From Thiothrix fructosivorans (lineage in GTDB: Bacteria > Pseudomonadota > Gammaproteobacteria > Thiotrichales > Thiotrichaceae): a stretch of DNA of 64,000 bases. The stretch covers positions 248,001 through 312,000 of the forward strand of contig NZ_JAFMPM010000007.1 in NCBI RefSeq assembly GCF_017349355.1, given 5' to 3'. A model generated the notes under the pieces. The model saw only the letters and a list, made by a program, of their open reading frames with translations, searched no databases and was not told where the DNA came from. Of this stretch, positions 9,029-18,384 are shown one piece after another (within the stretch, counting starts at the first letter, position 1; every line of letters starts with the position of its first letter). The position numbers and the translations under genes are program-made.

Positions 9029-10294
9029 TTACTTGGTTTGCGCGGCTTTAACCGCACTGGCTAAAGCTTTTGCCGCATCTTTGGAACTCATCGCATCATC
9101 GTTATAGAACTTAGTAACCGTATCGTATACCGCGCCCTGCACTGCCGAGAACATTGCCATACCGTGCGCCATACTTGGCACTAAGGTTTTATCCGCCGCA
9201 CTTTTCACGAATTCCGCACTGGAATCTTTCGCGCAAGTATCAAACTTCGCCATATCCATATTCAAACGTGCGGGGATTGAACCTTTATTCAGGTTAAAGA
9301 CTTCTTGGAAACCCGGTTCCATAATGGTTTTGGCCAAATCGACTTGCGCGGCTTTGTTCTTTTCATCCTTCAATTCAAACATCGCAAAGCTGTCAATATT
9401 GAAAGTGAACATACCCGCTGTACCCGGTGCTGGCATACACAGAAAATCCTTGCCCGCTTCTTTTTTCGCAGCGGTGAATTCGCCTTTTGCCCAATCGCCC
9501 ATGAACTGAATCGCCGCTTTGTCGTTGATCAACATGGCCGTTGCCATGTTCCATTCACGACCCGGTGCATCTTTATCGGTGTAACCCTTGGTTTTGCGCA
9601 GCATATCGAAGGCTTTGACCATCGCTTCGCTATCCAAACTTGCCGGGTCAAGATCAACAAAGGCTTTACGGTAGAAGTCTGCACCCGCTGTACCCAATAC
9701 AATGGATTCAAACGTGGTGGAATCCTGCCAAGGTTGACCGCCGTGTGCAATCGCGGTCAAACCCGCCGCTTTGATTTTATCCGCAGCCGCGAATAATTCA
9801 TCCCATGTTTTGGGAATTTCTGCACCGGCTTTTTTGAAGACCGCAGGGTTTAACCACATCCAGTTAACCCGATGCACATTAACGGGTGCGGCAACGTAAT
9901 TGCCTTTGTATTTCATGGCATCAGCCACCACACTGGGCAATAAATCATTCCATTTTTCAGATTCGGCAACACTGTTTAAATTGGTTAATACGCCTTCATC
10001 ACCCCATTCCTGAATGGTTGGCCCTTTGATTTGCGCCGCAGCAGGCGGATTACCGGAAACCACGCGGGATTTCAGTACCGTCATGGCATTTTCACCACCA
10101 CCACCCGCAACCGCAAAATCTTTCCAAGTATGCCCTTTGGCTTCGAGCATTTTTTTCAATTCGGCAGCCGATTTCGCTTCACCACCGGAGGTCCAGAAAT
10201 GTAGAACTTCCACTTCACCCGCATGAACAACAGCGCTGGCACTCATCGCTAACAAGGCAATCGCAATGGATTTGCTTAAGATTTTCTTCAACAT
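9029..10294 (-). CDS. gtsA: Glucose/mannose-type ABC importer substrate-binding protein
   Basis: Periplasmic binding protein, about 421 residues. The ATG at 10294 has GGAGGAGT upstream; an in-frame start at 10318 is less likely. The signal peptide MLKKILSKSIAIALLAMSAS ends near VHA-GEVEVLHFWTSGGEAK. NPPAAAQIKGPTIQEWGDEG and PAPGTAGMFTFNIDSFAMFE match glucose-binding GtsA-like proteins. It starts seven bases inside the end of glk, so sugar capture and sugar phosphorylation are directly coupled. Glucose is the likely ligand. Confidence 0.9.
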   Translation of the reverse strand: MLKKILSKSIAIALLAMSASAVVHAGEVEVLHFWTSGGEAKSAAELKKMLEAKGHTWKDFAVAGGGGENAMTVLKSRVVSGNPPAAAQIKGPTIQEWGDEGVLTNLNSVAESEKWNDLLPSVVADAMKYKGNYVAAPVNVHRVNWMWLNPAVFKKAGAEIPKTWDELFAAADKIKAAGLTAIAHGGQPWQDSTTFESIVLGTAGADFYRKAFVDLDPASLDSEAMVKAFDMLRKTKGYTDKDAPGREWNMATAMLINDKAAIQFMGDWAKGEFTAAKKEAGKDFLCMPAPGTAGMFTFNIDSFAMFELKDEKNKAAQVDLAKTIMEPGFQEVFNLNKGSIPARLNMDMAKFDTCAKDSSAEFVKSAADKTLVPSMAHGMAMFSAVQGAVYDTVTKFYNDDAMSSKDAAKALASAVKAAQTK

Positions 10295-11286
10295 GTTCCT
10301 ACTCCTCCAGTAATACAATTAACACCCAATCGAATAAATCGGCTGTCCAATGAATGGGCTGCTCCTCTCAAGGCAGCCTGATCCGCGTGGATCACGTACA
10401 CCGGCACGGCTTCTAAATACGCACGGAAACGTCCGTGGGCTTCAAACGCTTGCCGAAAGGTCGAATTCACAAAGAAATCACCTAATTGGGGAATAATGCC
10501 ACCGCCAATATACAAACCGCCGGTTGCCCCCAAACTCAACACTAAATTGCCTGCGACGACACCGAGGCATTCACAAAATAACGCCATGACTTCCGCACAG
10601 ACAACGCAGCTCTGTGCTATGGCTCGCTGCGAAATCGCCGCAGCGTCCAAGGCTTCCGCAGGCACACCATCCAGCGCACACACCACTTGATAGACTTCCA
10701 CCAAGCCCGTGCCGGACAGCAGGCGTTCCGCTGACATATGCCCATACTTCGCCCAAAAATGACTGAAAATCGCCAATTCACGGGCATTTCGCGCTCCCAA
10801 GGTGACATGCCCACCCTCACCCGACAGCGGATACCAGCCTTCGGGCGTTGCCACCAAACCGGATACCCCTAAGCCCGTGCCAGCCCCTAACAAACCAATC
10901 ACGCCAGCCGCATCCGCCTCACCCCCGCCGATTTGCTGTAATTCGTGCGGATGCAATAATGGCAAGGACAACGCCAATGCCGCAAAATCATTCACCACTT
11001 TTAAACGTTGCCAACCGAATTGGGCGCGAACTGCTGCAATGCTGAATTGCCAGCTATGATTCGTTAGTTTGATGTAATCCCCCATCACGGGGGTTGCTAC
11101 TGAAATAGCCGCGTCTGTTATTTGATGGGCGGGAGCGCTCTCCAAAAATAAGGCAATCACATCCGCTAAATGCGCGAATGCATTAATCTTATAAGCTTGA
11201 ATATAGGTAGGGATATATTCACCTTGTTTTAATAATCCTAACCGAATATTTGTTCCGCCAATATCCATCACTAATGCAACAAACAC
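10288..11286 (-). CDS. glk: Glucokinase
   Basis: Cytoplasmic ATP-dependent phosphorylation of glucose to glucose-6-phosphate. The 332-residue protein is of the Glk (COG0837) type: phosphate-binding DIGGTNIRLGLL, VVNDFAALALSLPLL, LGAGTGLGVSGLV and the sugar site LSGEGGHVTLGARN are visible. The start is a GTG at 11286 with AAGGAG six bases upstream; the nearby ATG at 11291 is out of frame. It is the first gene of the glk-gts unit. Its Shine-Dalgarno lies only about 25 bases after a terminator-like hairpin, which hints at attenuation. Confidence 0.93.
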   Translation of the reverse strand: MFVALVMDIGGTNIRLGLLKQGEYIPTYIQAYKINAFAHLADVIALFLESAPAHQITDAAISVATPVMGDYIKLTNHSWQFSIAAVRAQFGWQRLKVVNDFAALALSLPLLHPHELQQIGGGEADAAGVIGLLGAGTGLGVSGLVATPEGWYPLSGEGGHVTLGARNARELAIFSHFWAKYGHMSAERLLSGTGLVEVYQVVCALDGVPAEALDAAAISQRAIAQSCVVCAEVMALFCECLGVVAGNLVLSLGATGGLYIGGGIIPQLGDFFVNSTFRQAFEAHGRFRAYLEAVPVYVIHADQAALRGAAHSLDSRFIRLGVNCITGGVGTC

Positions 11287-11324
11287 GTCATTCTCCTTAT
11301 CGCTGCTTGAGAACGCCCTCCTTT

Positions 11325-11350
11325 AAAAATCCCTCCCCCATGACGAGGGA
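11325..11350 (-). terminator. Second terminator or attenuator just before glk
   Basis: On the minus strand TCCCTC (11350-11345) pairs with GAGGGA (11335-11330) and is followed at once by TTTTTAAA. The stem is short but GC-rich. Because glk begins about 40 bases further on, it may act as an attenuator for glk as well as backing up the first terminator. Confidence 0.6.
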
Positions 11351-11381
11351 GGCAAGACTTGAGGAGTTGCGTGAAACTGTT

Positions 11382-11425
11382 AAAAAGACCCTTCTTTTAC
11401 GCATGACTCAACGTAAAAGAAGGGT
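11382..11425 (-). terminator. Rho-independent terminator of the frc-zwf-edd-eda operon
   Basis: A perfect 14-base stem (ACCCTTCTTTTACG, 11425-11412, with its complement at 11401-11388) and a 10-base loop are followed by CTTTTTAA on the minus strand. It lies 92 bases after the eda stop. The arms are symmetric; a weaker plus-strand function is possible but no plus gene ends here. Confidence 0.85.
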
Positions 11426-11516
11426 TAACAGGAGCGCCGCATTCACAACTAAAACCTGACGCTCCGATGTCCAGAAAAGTAGAGGAGTCGACTCAATACT
11501 TTGCCAGAAACATTTC

Positions 11517-12143
11517 TTACTGCGTTTTAACCAAATCAACGTTAAAACGCGCCATCGCTTCAATACCTGCCCAATCTTGCGCAGCTATTTTATCGGCAGG
11601 GGTTAACCACGAACCGCCCACACACAAGACATTCGGTAATACCAAATAATCGCGGAAGGTTTGTACGCTAATCCCACCTGTTGGGCAAAAACGCACATCC
11701 GGTAACGGGCCGTGAATGGATTTCAACATCTTCACCCCACCCGCTGCTTCGGCGGGGAAGAATTTCAAGGTATCGAAACCGCGTTCCACCAACTTCATCA
11801 CCTCGGATACCGTGGCAACACCGGGCAACAACGCCAAACCTTCATCTTCAGCAGCCGCTAACAAACGCTCGGTTGCACCGGGGGAAACCGCAAACGCTGC
11901 GCCCGCTGCTTTCACTGCTTTCACATCGGCAGGCGTTAATACCGTCCCCGCGCCAACAATGCTACCGGGGACTTCGCTCATGCGGTGGATCACCTCCAGC
12001 GCTACCGCAGTACGCAAGGTTACTTCCAACACATGCAAACCGCCGTTCACCAAGGCTTGCGCCAAGGGTTGGGCAATGCTGACATCGTTGACGACTAACA
12101 CCGGAATCACCGGCACTTGCTGACAAATACTTTTAACTGACAT
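11517..12143 (-). CDS. eda: KDPG aldolase (2-keto-3-deoxy-6-phosphogluconate aldolase)
   Basis: Splits KDPG to pyruvate and glyceraldehyde-3-phosphate, the last step of the Entner-Doudoroff pathway. From the ATG at 12143 (GGGAGAG upstream) it is 208 residues, normal length. Visible are VIPVLVVNDV, the catalytic glutamate region LHVLEVTLRT, VGAGTVLTPADV and the Schiff-base lysine in TLKFFPAEAAGG, then FCPTGGI. An in-frame start 96 bases upstream would run inside edd and is rejected. It begins two bases after the edd stop and ends the operon before tandem terminators. Confidence 0.96.
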   Translation of the reverse strand: MSVKSICQQVPVIPVLVVNDVSIAQPLAQALVNGGLHVLEVTLRTAVALEVIHRMSEVPGSIVGAGTVLTPADVKAVKAAGAAFAVSPGATERLLAAAEDEGLALLPGVATVSEVMKLVERGFDTLKFFPAEAAGGVKMLKSIHGPLPDVRFCPTGGISVQTFRDYLVLPNVLCVGGSWLTPADKIAAQDWAGIEAMARFNVDLVKTQ

Positions 12144-12145
12144 GG

Positions 12146-13978
12146 TTAAGCTCTCCCTGTATCTGAAAACAGGGCACTTGCCCCACTGGCGGCAGCGCTG
12201 GCATGAGCGCGGAACACTTGAAACAGTTCCCGCCCACAACCGTGCGCATTCGCACGTAAATCAGCCGTCACGGGTGCGCGTTCGGCAAACCCGTCCGCCA
12301 ACACCTCCAGATGACCGTTATTAGCATCCAAACGGATCAGATCGCCATCGCGTATTTTCGCAATCGCGCCCCCGTCCAAGGCTTCGGGGCTGACGTGAAT
12401 CGCAGCGGGGACTTTGCCGCTTGCCCCCGACATTCTACCATCCGTGACCAATGCCACGACTTGACCGCGATCTTGTAATAAGCCCAAAATCGGCGTTAAA
12501 CCGTGCAATTCCGGCATTCCATTGGCTTTAGGGCCTTGGAAACGCACCACGCACACAAAATCCCCATCCAGTTCCCCCGCCTCAAATGCCGCTTTCACCG
12601 CTGCTTGATCGTGGAAAACCTTCGCAGGCGCTTGAATCAAGCGTTTTTCCGACTTGACTGCCGACACCTTAATAACAGAATCGCCCAAGTTGCCCTGTAA
12701 CCGCACCACACCACCGGAAGGCTGGAACGGCTGAACAACTGGGCGTAAAACGTCCGCGTCATGGCTGGTGCTTGCACCCTCACGCCATGCCACGGTTTGA
12801 TCGGCGGTTAAAAACGGTTCTTGCGTGTAGTGATGCAAACCCGTCCCCGCGACGGTTTCGACATCCTCGTGCAATAAACCCGCTGCCAACAATTCGCGCA
12901 TCACAAATTGCAAGCCACCCGCCGCATGGAAATGGTTCACGTCCGCCACCCCATTCGGGTAGACCCGCGCCATCAGCGGGGTAATGGCAGACAAATCCGC
13001 AAAATCTTCTGGCGCAATCAGAATCCCAGCCGCTCGCGCCATTGCCACGATATGCAGCAATAAATTGGTCGAACCACCTGTCGCATTCAGCCCGACAATG
13101 CCATTTACAAACGCTTTCACGCTGAGGATAGCGGCAGCAGGCGTATAGCTTGCCCCTTTAGCCGTCATTGCCAAGGCACGTTGCGCCCCCGCCACCGTCA
13201 AGGCTTCGCGCAAGGGCGTACCCGGATTCACAAAGCTGCTGCCCGGCAATTGCAAGCCCATGAACTCCATCAACATCTGATTGCTGTTTGCCGTGCCATA
13301 AAACGTGCAAGTGCCCACGCCGTGGTAGGATTGCATTTCCGCTTGCAGCAACTCATCGCGCCCGACTTTGCCTTCCGCGTATTGCTGGCGCACTTTGCTT
13401 TTCGCATCATTCGCCAAACCGGATACCATCGGCCCTGCCGGTAAGAAAACGCACGGTAAATGCCCAAAACTTGCTGCCGCAATCACCAAGCCGGGCACGA
13501 TTTTATCGCAGACTCCGAGGAAAACGCTCGCATCGAAGACATTATGCGACAACGCAATCGCCGCACTCATCGCAATCACATCACGGGAAAACAAGGAAAG
13601 TTCCATGCCCGCCTGCCCTTGCGTCACGCCATCACACATTGCCGGAACACCACCGGCAACTTGTGCCGTACCACCGACTTCACGCGCTGCCGCTTTAATC
13701 ACATCGGGGTAATACACAAACGGTTGATGCGCGGAAAGCATGTCGTTATAAGCAGTGACAATGCCGATATTGCCTGCCGTCCATTCCACCAGTTTCAACT
13801 TATCGGCGTTGGGAACAGCGGCAACCGCGTGTGCCAGATTGCCGCAACTCAGCTTGCTGCGCGGGGTCACAGGGTTGGCAGCCGCAATTTGCTGTAAATA
13901 CGCGCTACGGGTTGCCGCACTCCGCGCTTCGATACGCTGGGTGACGGCGACTAATTGGGGGTGAAGAGGTGTATTCAT
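12146..13978 (-). CDS. edd: Phosphogluconate dehydratase
   Basis: Iron-sulfur enzyme of the IlvD/Edd family that converts 6-phosphogluconate to KDPG. The 610-residue length is normal. Visible are [14 protein letters not shown]-type N-terminus (here [19 protein letters not shown]), [43 protein letters not shown], and [15 protein letters not shown], with cluster-binding cysteines in the CD motifs. [18 protein letters not shown] near residue 520 is the family signature. It overlaps the zwf end by four bases and is tightly followed by eda. Confidence 0.96.
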   Translation of the reverse strand: MNTPLHPQLVAVTQRIEARSAATRSAYLQQIAAANPVTPRSKLSCGNLAHAVAAVPNADKLKLVEWTAGNIGIVTAYNDMLSAHQPFVYYPDVIKAAAREVGGTAQVAGGVPAMCDGVTQGQAGMELSLFSRDVIAMSAAIALSHNVFDASVFLGVCDKIVPGLVIAAASFGHLPCVFLPAGPMVSGLANDAKSKVRQQYAEGKVGRDELLQAEMQSYHGVGTCTFYGTANSNQMLMEFMGLQLPGSSFVNPGTPLREALTVAGAQRALAMTAKGASYTPAAAILSVKAFVNGIVGLNATGGSTNLLLHIVAMARAAGILIAPEDFADLSAITPLMARVYPNGVADVNHFHAAGGLQFVMRELLAAGLLHEDVETVAGTGLHHYTQEPFLTADQTVAWREGASTSHDADVLRPVVQPFQPSGGVVRLQGNLGDSVIKVSAVKSEKRLIQAPAKVFHDQAAVKAAFEAGELDGDFVCVVRFQGPKANGMPELHGLTPILGLLQDRGQVVALVTDGRMSGASGKVPAAIHVSPEALDGGAIAKIRDGDLIRLDANNGHLEVLADGFAERAPVTADLRANAHGCGRELFQVFRAHASAAASGASALFSDTGRA

Positions 13979-15447
13979 GCTTCAATCTCCCGCCAGCGCC
14001 GCCCGTCTCGTGCCATCATTTCAATCGCGGAAATCGGCCCCGAACTGTTGGGTTCGTAGCCTTCCGGTTTGCTACCGGATGCTTGCCACGCGTCGATAAT
14101 CGGGTCGATCCATTGCCATGCCGCTTCGACTTCATCGCCGCGCATGAACAAGGTTTGGTCGCCGCGCACCACGTCCATCAGCAAGCGTTCATATGCATCC
14201 GGCATCCGCCAACCGGCATCCTGCCGTTCCGCAAACGCCATATCCAGCGGGATGTCGTGCAAACGGAAACCACCAGGCCCCGGCTCTTTGGTCATGATGT
14301 GCAGGCGCAGCCCTTCATCGGGTTGCAAGCGCATACTCAACACATTCGGGAAAATCGGCGTGGGTAATTCGCCGAACATGAGGTGCGAAGGCTTCTTGAA
14401 AACAATGGCAATTTCAGCCGATTGTGCTTTCAAACGTTTGCCAGTACGCAAATAAAAGGGCACGCCTGACCACCGCCAACTATCAATCTCGACTTTCAGC
14501 GCAACATACGATTCGGTCATACTGGCAGGATTCCCCACTTCTTCGGTGTAGGCAGGGGATGAGGAACTCGCCAAGTATTGTCCACGTACCGTATGGTCGA
14601 GAACTTTCCGCCCGGAGAGAGGGCGTAGGGAACGCAGTACCTTCAACTTTTCATCGCGGACTGCATCCGCCTCAAAACGATAGGGCGGTTCGATAGCGAT
14701 CAGGCAGAGCAACTGTAACAGATGGTTTTGCACCATATCGCGGATAGCACCCGCAGTGTCGTAATAGCCACCACGCGAACCCACGCCCAACGATTCAGCG
14801 GCAGTAATTTGCACATGATCAATGCATTGCGCATTCCAAATCGGCTCAAACAAGGCATTGGCAAAGCGCAACGCCATGAGGTTTTGCACCGTTTCCTTAC
14901 CGAGGTAATGATCAATGCGGTAAATCGCGTGTTCGTCAAACACATCGCCGACTTGCGCATTCAAGCGGGCGGCACTGGCGTAATCATGCCCCAAGGGTTT
15001 TTCCATGACCAAACGGGCATTTTTACCGGTTAAACCAGCGGTCGCTAAACCGTGGGAAATATCGTCAAACAAAGCAGGCGCAACCGCCAGATAATAGACA
15101 CGGATACGCTCAGGATAAGCCGCCAGCACCTCCGCCAATACCTGAAAACTGTGCTGACTCATCACATCCGTCGGATAATAGTCTAAACGCCCCAGAAAAC
15201 GTTCCAACGCATCCGTTTGCCGTTCATTGGCATCTAAATGGGTGTACAGGGCATCAGCGACTTGCGCACGGTAATCCTCGACGGTTTGTTGGTTCAGGGC
15301 TAAACCAATAATGCGGGCTTCCGCTGGAATTTGCCCCGCTGCATCACGGCGAAACAGGGCTGGCAATAACTTGCGCAATGCCAAATCACCCGTGCCACCA
15401 AAGATGACCAGATCAAACGCTGCGACAGGAATAATGATATGACTCAT
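13975..15447 (-). CDS. zwf: Glucose-6-phosphate 1-dehydrogenase
   Basis: Oxidises glucose-6-phosphate to 6-phosphogluconolactone with NAD(P)+, feeding the Entner-Doudoroff and pentose phosphate routes. The ATG at 15447 overlaps the fructokinase stop as ATGA, giving 490 residues. [20 protein letters not shown] is the dinucleotide-binding start, [14 protein letters not shown] is the active-site signature, and FYLRTGKRL is also typical. A longer in-frame ORF upstream lies inside the kinase and is rejected. The lactonase that should act next (pgl) is not present between zwf and edd. Confidence 0.97.
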   Translation of the reverse strand: MSHIIIPVAAFDLVIFGGTGDLALRKLLPALFRRDAAGQIPAEARIIGLALNQQTVEDYRAQVADALYTHLDANERQTDALERFLGRLDYYPTDVMSQHSFQVLAEVLAAYPERIRVYYLAVAPALFDDISHGLATAGLTGKNARLVMEKPLGHDYASAARLNAQVGDVFDEHAIYRIDHYLGKETVQNLMALRFANALFEPIWNAQCIDHVQITAAESLGVGSRGGYYDTAGAIRDMVQNHLLQLLCLIAIEPPYRFEADAVRDEKLKVLRSLRPLSGRKVLDHTVRGQYLASSSSPAYTEEVGNPASMTESYVALKVEIDSWRWSGVPFYLRTGKRLKAQSAEIAIVFKKPSHLMFGELPTPIFPNVLSMRLQPDEGLRLHIMTKEPGPGGFRLHDIPLDMAFAERQDAGWRMPDAYERLLMDVVRGDQTLFMRGDEVEAAWQWIDPIIDAWQASGSKPEGYEPNSSGPISAIEMMARDGRRWREIEA

Positions 15448-16403
15448 AGCGTTAACTCCGTTAGGGCTTGTTGCACCTCTGCCGCGTTCGGCAAATCCGC
15501 ACCCTGACGTGAACAGGTAAGCGCTGCGGCGCATACCGCTGTTTGCCCGATACGCTGCAAGGTTGTTTCTGTTAACGCTGATGCCCAATCAGCCGTATTG
15601 GCTTGTAAATCCAGCAGGCTATTCAATAATGACGCTTGGAACGTATCCCCCGCGCCGACGGTATCCACCACGTTCACACGCGGTGTCGGCAGCGTAACCT
15701 GCGCCTGCTGACTCCACAGTGACGCACCTTCGCGACCACGCGTTAATGACGCAAGTTTTACGCCACGAGCTAACCAATCGGCGATAATGCTTTCTGGCGC
15801 AACGTCCGGGTATAACGCTGCCAAATCTTCGTCACTGACTTTGACAACATCCATAAAGGGCAGCAATTTAGTGATACGCTCGCGCCATTGCTGCACATCC
15901 GGCTCGACGTTCAGACGAATATTCGGGTCAAGCGAGAGTAAACACTTGCCCGACTGCTGCCGAGCAAGTGCTAACAGCGCATCGGCTGTGGGGGGTACAA
16001 CAAGGGAATAAGAACCCATGTGAATGCCGCTGACGGCTTTACCATCCAAATTAATATCGGCGGTGGTCACTAAACGATCCGCAGCGCCTGTGCCATAAAA
16101 CGCATAGTTGGGTACACCAACCGCATTTTTTTGGATGAAACCTAAGGTGGTCGGTGCTGCTTTACGCACAATGCATTCGGTAGAGACCTGTTCCGCTTGC
16201 AGCACCGCCATCAGTCTGTCACCCAAAAAGTCGTTGGAAACCCCTGTCAATAACGCCACGGGCTGCCCCAAACGGCGCAAACCAATTGCCACATTGAACG
16301 GCGAACCACCCGCCCGTGCCACAAACGGCACAGCGAATGCTGATTGACTCACCCCTTCTGGGACGAATACATCAAACAGGGCTTCACCACAGACAACAAA
16401 CAT
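15444..16403 (-). CDS. PfkB-family fructokinase
   Basis: Sugar kinase of the ribokinase/PfkB family, 319 residues, probably making fructose-6-phosphate from the fructose taken up by the upstream importer. Visible are the N-terminal CGEALFDVFVPEG, substrate motif ARAGGSPFNVAIGLRRLGQP, and the second PfkB signature VVDTVGAGDTFQASLLNSL with the catalytic Asp. It lies 12 bases after the porin gene and overlaps zwf by four bases. 2-keto-3-deoxygluconate kinase is an alternative function in this family, but gene context favours fructokinase. Confidence 0.82.
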   Translation of the reverse strand: MFVVCGEALFDVFVPEGVSQSAFAVPFVARAGGSPFNVAIGLRRLGQPVALLTGVSNDFLGDRLMAVLQAEQVSTECIVRKAAPTTLGFIQKNAVGVPNYAFYGTGAADRLVTTADINLDGKAVSGIHMGSYSLVVPPTADALLALARQQSGKCLLSLDPNIRLNVEPDVQQWRERITKLLPFMDVVKVSDEDLAALYPDVAPESIIADWLARGVKLASLTRGREGASLWSQQAQVTLPTPRVNVVDTVGAGDTFQASLLNSLLDLQANTADWASALTETTLQRIGQTAVCAAALTCSRQGADLPNAAEVQQALTELTL

Positions 16404-16415
16404 GGGTTAAATTCC

Positions 16416-17402
16416 TTAAAAACCGTAGTTAAAACGCACACGCACGGCATTCACCGATTCGTCTTTCGCAACGTTGCTGGCACGCGATGCATTCGCGGCG
16501 AACGTCACGGATGCATCTTTGCTGCCAAACACAGGGACAGTATACGTCGCGTAAACAGTGTTCACTTTAGGTTTGGTAGCTGAACCGTTATCCGTGGTGG
16601 AATTGACCAAGCCTGCACCGAAAGGGCCACGCTGCATGTTCAGACCCAACGAGGTAACATCCACATCGGCTTTGCCAGTGGCTTTTTCACTCAACGAAGC
16701 AACACTGGCATTCACATTGGTTGCACCCAGCTTAACCCCTGCACCAACGCCCACGCCGGATTGTTTCAGTTCAGTGCCATCGGTAGCTTTGTCTTTGACG
16801 GTTTCAAAACCGGCGTGCAGCGTAGTGTTACCCATGTTGTAAGACACCGCCGGACGCAATGCCGTAAAGCTATCGCTATCGGCTTTGCCGTTCATCACGC
16901 CAAGTTCCAGCTTGAGTTTATCGGAAGGGTTGGAATGCAGTGCGACGTGCAGCACATCATCTTTACGACCACGTGCTTTATTGGCTTCGTAGACTTTAGC
17001 TTCACCCGCACCGGCATGGCTCACGATAGTATCTTTACCCAGCGGAAACAGGTTGGCTGCTTCAAAGCGACCGATTTGTACATCCCACTTGTCGCGACCC
17101 ATTTGCAGGAATACGTCGTCGTAACCCAAGCTGCTACCTTTGAATGGCACGAGCGGTTGGGCAACGCCTTTAATGAAGTAGTTGTCACCTTTGGTTTCAC
17201 CCACGGCGTTGAGCTTAATACGACCGCCATGCGTGAAATTATTGCCTGCGTCACCGCCATCGTCAGCCGTGATGTCCAATTCCACATCACCACCGAAGGT
17301 GAACGTTTTGGGGGAAGCTGCTGCATCTGCCGCCATTGCGCCAACACTCAGGGACAGCATAGCAATGCCGCTAATCACACTTAACCGAATACTCATTTTC
17401 AT
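16416..17402 (-). CDS. Outer-membrane porin, probably sugar-selective
   Basis: A 328-residue protein with a signal peptide (MKMSIRLSVISGIAMLSLSV, cleavage near AMA-AD) and alternating beta-strand pattern throughout. The final residues VNAVRVRFNYGF, ending in phenylalanine, are the classic outer-membrane barrel targeting signal. Location between the fructose importer and fructokinase suggests it admits sugar through the outer membrane. No close named family is certain; it resembles general gammaproteobacterial porins. Two stable hairpins lie in its 5' leader. Confidence 0.82.
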   Translation of the reverse strand: MKMSIRLSVISGIAMLSLSVGAMAADAAASPKTFTFGGDVELDITADDGGDAGNNFTHGGRIKLNAVGETKGDNYFIKGVAQPLVPFKGSSLGYDDVFLQMGRDKWDVQIGRFEAANLFPLGKDTIVSHAGAGEAKVYEANKARGRKDDVLHVALHSNPSDKLKLELGVMNGKADSDSFTALRPAVSYNMGNTTLHAGFETVKDKATDGTELKQSGVGVGAGVKLGATNVNASVASLSEKATGKADVDVTSLGLNMQRGPFGAGLVNSTTDNGSATKPKVNTVYATYTVPVFGSKDASVTFAANASRASNVAKDESVNAVRVRFNYGF

Positions 17403-17430
17403 CGCACTTACCTACTGTGTTAATATAAGT

Positions 17431-17448
17431 GCGCTCATTGCTGAGCGC
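17431..17448 (-). repeat. GNRA-type hairpin in the porin leader
   Basis: On the transcribed strand GCGCTCA-GCAA-TGAGCGC forms a perfect 7-base stem closed by a GCAA tetraloop, 29 bases before the porin ATG. GNRA loops make unusually stable hairpins; likely an mRNA stability or ribosome-control element. Confidence 0.7.
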
Positions 17449-17455
17449 TAAGGGC

Positions 17456-17525
17456 GCAGTTCGCCTCGGTCAAGCTAGCGGGAGTACCAGTCCCAGTAGC
17501 TTGGTTCAACACCGGAGCGAACTGC
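17456..17525 (-). ncRNA. Long structured leader or processed RNA between frcA and the porin gene
   Basis: A 70-base element whose ends GCAGTTCGC and GCGAACTGC pair over 9 bases. Inside, CAAGCTA pairs with TAGCTTG over 7 bases and GGGA with TCCC at the top, with an imperfect helix between. On the minus strand no T-run follows. On the plus strand ATTTTTA follows, so an antisense terminator cannot be excluded. It resembles an intercistronic stability element or a small RNA precursor; function is inferred. Confidence 0.5.
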
Positions 17526-17563
17526 CATTTTTACGAAAACTTCAAAATTTCATCACCTGACGG

Positions 17564-18382
17564 TTACATTGCCCCTGCGGGTAATGCGTATGCCCCTGCT
17601 GGGTGATCATTCGGATCCATTGCCCCCGTCATGATCGCCACCCCTTCCGACATGGTGTGTGTCGACGGCTTGATCACGGCATGGCGTTTGCCCAAACGGT
17701 GTACATGGATACGATCCGCCACTTCCCACACATGCGGCATATTGTGACTAATCAGCACCACTGGCATTCCCCGATTACGCACATCCTTGATTAAATCCAA
17801 AACACGGCGGGATTCCTTCACCCCCAAAGCAGCCGTTGGTTCATCCATAATGACAACCTTGCTGCCAAACGCGGCGGCACGCGCTACCGCGACCGCTTGA
17901 CGTTGCCCACCCGACAGGGTTTCCACCGCTTGGTTGATCGACTGAATCGTGAGCAAACCCAGCTCGGACAATTTGTCGCGGGCAATTTGCTCCATTTTCT
18001 GATGATCTAACATGCGCAACCACTTACCGAGAAAGCCGGGTTTCAAGAGTTCACGCCCTAGAAACAGGTTGTCAGCAATGTTTAACGAGGGGGAAACCGC
18101 TAGGTTTTGGTAAACGGTTTCAATACCGGCAAGACGACCTTCCATTGGATTTTTGAAATTCACCAATGCGCCTGCCAGATACACATCACCAATGTCGGGT
18201 GGTGCTGCACCTGTGAGGGCTTTGATCAGGGAGGATTTGCCTGCGCCGTTGTCGCCGATGACCGCCAGCACTTCACCGGGGTAGAGGTCGAAATCGGAGT
18301 GATCCAGTGCGGTGACACGCCCGTAGCGTTTCACCATATTGCGACCTTTGAGGATGGGTTCGAGTTTGGTAACAGCATTCAT
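17564..18382 (-). CDS. frcA: Fructose-type ABC importer ATP-binding subunit
   Basis: ATPase of a ribose/fructose-class (CUT2) importer, about 272 residues. This is a single nucleotide-binding domain, unlike the doubled RbsA. The ATG at 18382 follows AGGAGGG; the longer frame upstream is inside the permease gene. Walker A is GDNGAGKSSLIKALTG, signature LSGGQRQAVAVARAAAF, Walker B VVIMDEPTAALGVKE, and H-loop VLISHNMPHVWE. It starts two bases after the frcC stop. Fructose is inferred from resemblance to FrcA and from the downstream fructokinase. Confidence 0.87.
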   Translation of the reverse strand: MNAVTKLEPILKGRNMVKRYGRVTALDHSDFDLYPGEVLAVIGDNGAGKSSLIKALTGAAPPDIGDVYLAGALVNFKNPMEGRLAGIETVYQNLAVSPSLNIADNLFLGRELLKPGFLGKWLRMLDHQKMEQIARDKLSELGLLTIQSINQAVETLSGGQRQAVAVARAAAFGSKVVIMDEPTAALGVKESRRVLDLIKDVRNRGMPVVLISHNMPHVWEVADRIHVHRLGKRHAVIKPSTHTMSEGVAIMTGAMDPNDHPAGAYALPAGAM

Positions 18383-18384
18383 GA

